The position numbers were made by a program, and so were the translations under genes. 64,000 nucleotides of DNA from Rhabditoides inermis (taxonomy: Eukaryota > Nematoda > Chromadorea > Rhabditida > Rhabditidae), in NCBI GenBank assembly GCA_963966185.1, contig CAWZYM010000396.1:124001-188000 (forward strand). Reading direction: 5' to 3'. The notes beneath the pieces are model-generated. The model was not told where the DNA came from, did no database searches, and was given only the letters and a program-made list of their open reading frames with translations. This document shows, piece after piece, positions 60,992 through 64,000 of this stretch (position 1 is the stretch's first letter; each line of letters begins with the position of its first letter).

Positions 60992-62934
60992 TCAGAGCAG
61001 CTTGAGCTGTCCGGCGATGGCGTCCACATTCTCGACGGGTCCGAAGAGTCCGAGCACGGTGCGAGAGCCGGGAGGGATCTGCGTGTAGCCAGCATCTTGT
61101 ACCAGGTAGGCGTTCACACCCTGCAACACACTACGTGGTCCACCAATGCGAGCATGAATGAGACGTACCGAGTCCCTGGCCGTCTTGAACATGTCCATGA
61201 GCTGCTCCGTGCTCTGTCCCTTGAGCACAATCTTCACCTCGCCGTACCTCCGCCACGCATCCAATGCCGCGCGGCCAACCTCCGTAGACGACGACTACAA
61301 CAATCAATAACAATACGAACATACTAAATGAATAATACAATGTATAGAGTGGTTGTGAATGTACCTGTCGGTATACTCCGAGGGTGGCGTGTCCGACCTG
61401 GGCGGCGAGCTTGCCGGTGCCCATCTTGAGGCTCATGTTCACCACGAACACCATCTTGTGGGTGCGTCCGCGGTTCTTGGCAGCAGCGAACACGGCAGCA
61501 GCGGCGGCAGCCACCCCAGCCTCTCCGCCCTCACCACTCGTAGAGTTCACTCCTACAACGAACATATCAATACAACAAAAACCACACAATTCAATGAAAA
61601 TGAAAATTGGAATGCAACTCGACACACCTATGCAGTAATTATCATTTTGATACCAATTTTGCTCTTCGCCGCCGATAGCGTATTTGGTAATAACGAGCTC
61701 GCCCGATGGAAGTACAGTTCGCTGACGTGCACGACGAGTCATTGTCAAGAAAATAATTACAAACAGCGTCAGGAGAGCAGCTCAGCATGTGAATATTTCC
61801 GAACAACGCGTTTACTATGAGTGAAGGCTAGCGAATGCACAACGCGATTTCAGAACTACGAAAAACTCCGCCCCCTGTCGCAAGATTGCACATCCACCAG
61901 ATAGCAAACACGACTTCACATTCACACAAGTGGTCACAGTAGGAAAATCTGATATCAAATAAGTGCTCACCTCCCATATCTTCTTCCTCCTCGTCCTCGT
62001 CTTCGTCGCTGCTCACTTCCTCGTTGTCAGAGTCGTTGCTCCTCTCAACGATCCACTGAACAGCCTGCTCAACGCCCGCGTTCACAGTACGCACCTAAAC
62101 AACAAAAATACTTATCGACAAAATGAAATAATCAATATGTAATATAAATAGGAATGCAACAAAACTAACAATAGCAAGCTGAGCGGTGAACTCGTCGAAT
62201 CCGATGTCGAGAAGAGCGGCGAGGATCGTGGGATCAACCTAAAAGGACAATGCGAAACAATGCAAATGAAACCACCAACAAAATACTGAAGTGCATTCGT
62301 TGTTCACACGTATTCTATAGAAATCAAATCAGATCTACACGTGCGCATTCAATCGATAATGAAAGGGGAAGATAGCTACCCCAGAAAGGAACATCAGATT
62401 AGTATTGAAAACTAATTCACTACTACATTGTATTACGAACATGCATATTGTATATAATCAGTGAATAAAAACACATACCTGGATTGCGTCGGGATCAATG
62501 GGGTGCGCAGGATCAGCAGGCCGAGCAAGTGCACTGCTGGGACCGGGCTGCGGAGGAGGAGAAGGGCCGGGCAGGGGAACCGCGCGAGCCACTGACGACG
62601 AAGAAGAGGGGATCTAATATGCACGCATATAGTATTTAACAAATGTTGTAAAATCTAAGAAAAACATACATCAGGCAGCTGCGGTGCTCCTTTGGGCTCG
62701 GCAGGAACCTGCTGAGTGGGGACAGGAGGAGCCGAGAAGGGATCAGCCACCAGATCAGGGTTCACAGGGGCAACACGCGCCAAACCACGAGACGACGAAG
62801 AATCGGGCTCGGGAGGATTGTCGCTGGCGTCAGAGGGAAGCGCAGGAAGAGAACTACAATCAGCATGCGATTAATTTATTTCGTAGGCAAATAACATACG
62901 GAAGATCGTCGCCGGGAGGGATATTCTCGGCCAT
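60992..62934 (-). CDS. pth-2: Peptidyl-tRNA hydrolase 2 with UBA domain
   Basis: Exons 62934-62900, 62853-62670, 62613-62479, 62238-62170, 62094-61971, 61552-61365, 61294-61169 and 61120-60992 give 329 residues. The N-terminal 115 residues are Pro/Ser-rich and disordered. A UBA domain follows ([20 protein letters not shown] to about 160), then an acidic run, then the PTH2 domain: [31 protein letters not shown], and [18 protein letters not shown] with the catalytic Lys, His and Asp positions kept. The enzyme hydrolyses peptidyl-tRNA left by stalled translation; a UBA domain suggests ubiquitin binding. Its ATG lies 5 nt after the stop of the upstream COX16 gene on the same strand. Confidence 0.97.
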
Positions 62935-62939
62935 TCAAT
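62935..62939 (-). promoter_or_regulatory. 5-bp intercistronic gap, putative operon junction
   Basis: The COX16 codons end CAGCAGCAGTAG and the next ATG follows after ATTGA. CAG or TAG at the stop codon itself could act as trans-splice acceptor, as in nematode SL1-type operons whose genes abut. Confidence 0.6.
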
Positions 62940-63588
62940 CTACTGCTGCTGGCGAAGTCGCTCCTCGCGCGCAACACGGTTAGTTTCCTTCTGCGACTTC
63001 CTGAATACGATGTTTGTGAACAATAATTAAAAAAAAAACTAACTGAATCTTCCAGTACTCGGAGTCGTCCTCCGATTCGCGCGGGCCGCGAATGTTCTCC
63101 CAGTTGTCGGTGTCCAAGCTAGCCACCTCCTACAACACCGTTCATCATGTACGAATATTTGTACGATCGAGATGATACCTTGTAGACGCTGTCTACGGTG
63201 ACGTTCTCGCGAAGCTTGACGCGCTTGGACAAATCCGTGCGCTAAAATTAATAATGATACCAAGATAAAGGTTAAACATCTACTCACGAGAATGTCGAGA
63301 TTCGCGTCCTGTTGCTTGATCTGTCTGAAGTCGAAACGAACCTGAAAAAAAACGAAGTTAAAAGACACGCACTATTGAATGATGCTGTGTTGACGCGCAC
63401 GCACATGCGGTTCTCGTTAGACGTTAGCACGAATGGAATCAATAAAGGAAAAAGTAATAGTAAGGTAGTAGGGGGAGAAGTAAGGGAAAATTGACCTGTT
63501 GAAAGTAGTGCAGCCCGTACGCCCCACCGAAAATGATAGAGAAGAAGGGCAGACCGACTTTGAAGAATTTCAGGTTCCTATTGCTCAT
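62940..63588 (-). CDS. cox-16: COX16, cytochrome c oxidase assembly factor
   Basis: Exons 63588-63496, 63341-63288, 63241-63179, 63129-63044 and 63000-62940 give 118 residues (human 106). One TM near the N-terminus (VGLPFFSIIFGGAYGLHYF) and the conserved RFDFRQIKQQD segment after it mark the family; the C-terminus is charged. COX16 sits in the mitochondrial inner membrane and assists assembly of cytochrome oxidase subunit 2. A pyrimidine-rich acceptor (ATTTCTCTTCAG, 63627-63616) 28 nt upstream of the ATG is a good trans-splice or cis-splice site. It is the first gene of a two-gene unit with PTH2. Confidence 0.93.
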
Positions 63589-63627
63589 CAACAAGGCGAT
63601 GCAACGCACGCGTCGCTGAAGAGAAAT

Positions 63628-64000
63628 AATACAAAATGATGAAATTAACGGATAAAACAAATCAAAATATCAGTTTTGTGACACATTCATGGTCGTGGTG
63701 AGACAATCATTTGGACCCATCTTGTCTAAACAACGGAACTTTAAAATCTTGTATACTAGTTTTAATTAGGTTTTTCTGTGATATTTGAAAATTTTTATTC
63801 TATTTCAATAGATAATTAATATATTATATACTGAACACAAATACACATAATGATAATCAATATTAGCGAACATACTTGCAAAAAAAAACTTTCTTGATTT
63901 AGTGGGCAAAATTTGGATATCGTTATTTGTCTCGCTCGATGCCTGCTACTCACGGATCACGTCATTCTTCCACTTGTTGCTTTATCTGATCGCTTTGAAA
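63628..64000. other. Upstream of COX16, no gene found
   Basis: A/T-rich sequence to the window edge, likely the promoter of the COX16-PTH2 unit. No exon on either strand. Confidence 0.5.

Overview
This is nuclear DNA from a nematode, most likely a free-living chromadorean; I cannot name the genus. The evidence is a nematode-specific Srd-class chemoreceptor, many introns of about 40-60 nt, two genes on one strand only 5 bp apart in the manner of a trans-spliced operon, and a secreted repeat protein of a nematode-like type. The window is full of (CT)n/(GA)n microsatellites, and coding exons are visibly more GC-rich than introns. Gene models were assembled by hand from splice sites with reading frame checked across every junction, so most multi-exon models are firm.

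Left 15.8 kb, accessory and repeat-rich: two convergent copies of a TMEM272-like four-TM gene form a large imperfect palindrome, and a third copy lies at 12.7-13.8 kb. The 5' side of each copy carries diverged or tandem units of about 247 bp with palindromic nuclear-receptor-type half-sites. Inserted among them are displaced copies of the last exon of MED17 and of a coiled-coil (myosin II-like) tail exon, a TTAA-flanked MITE, a foldback element with tRNA-promoter-like boxes, and a non-LTR retrotransposon nested in another.

Middle, 15.8-37.4 kb: MED17 (-) and an alpha-1,3-fucosyltransferase (+) are divergent around an 11-bp minisatellite. A 23-exon organic anion transporter (-) follows, then a gene-poor stretch holding a 497-bp hAT-like MITE with a perfect 8-bp target duplication. 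Next is a 24-exon gene for an unrecognised protein of 1758 residues with Cys- and beta-rich repeats.

Right, 37.6-64 kb: a small multi-TM protein (-) stretched over 3.9 kb, a GnRH/AKH-receptor-like GPCR (+), a secreted triple-repeat protein (+), two RanBP1-domain genes (-) flanking a doubtful small gene, an Srd chemoreceptor (-), a two-pore K+ channel fused to two fibronectin-III domains (-), and a COX16-PTH2 pair (-).

The genes do not form one pathway. The most unusual items are the TMEM272/MED17/myosin palindrome, the giant solenoid-like protein, the K2P-FN3 fusion, the 5-bp gene pair and the recurrent GC-AG and non-CAG/TAG splice sites.
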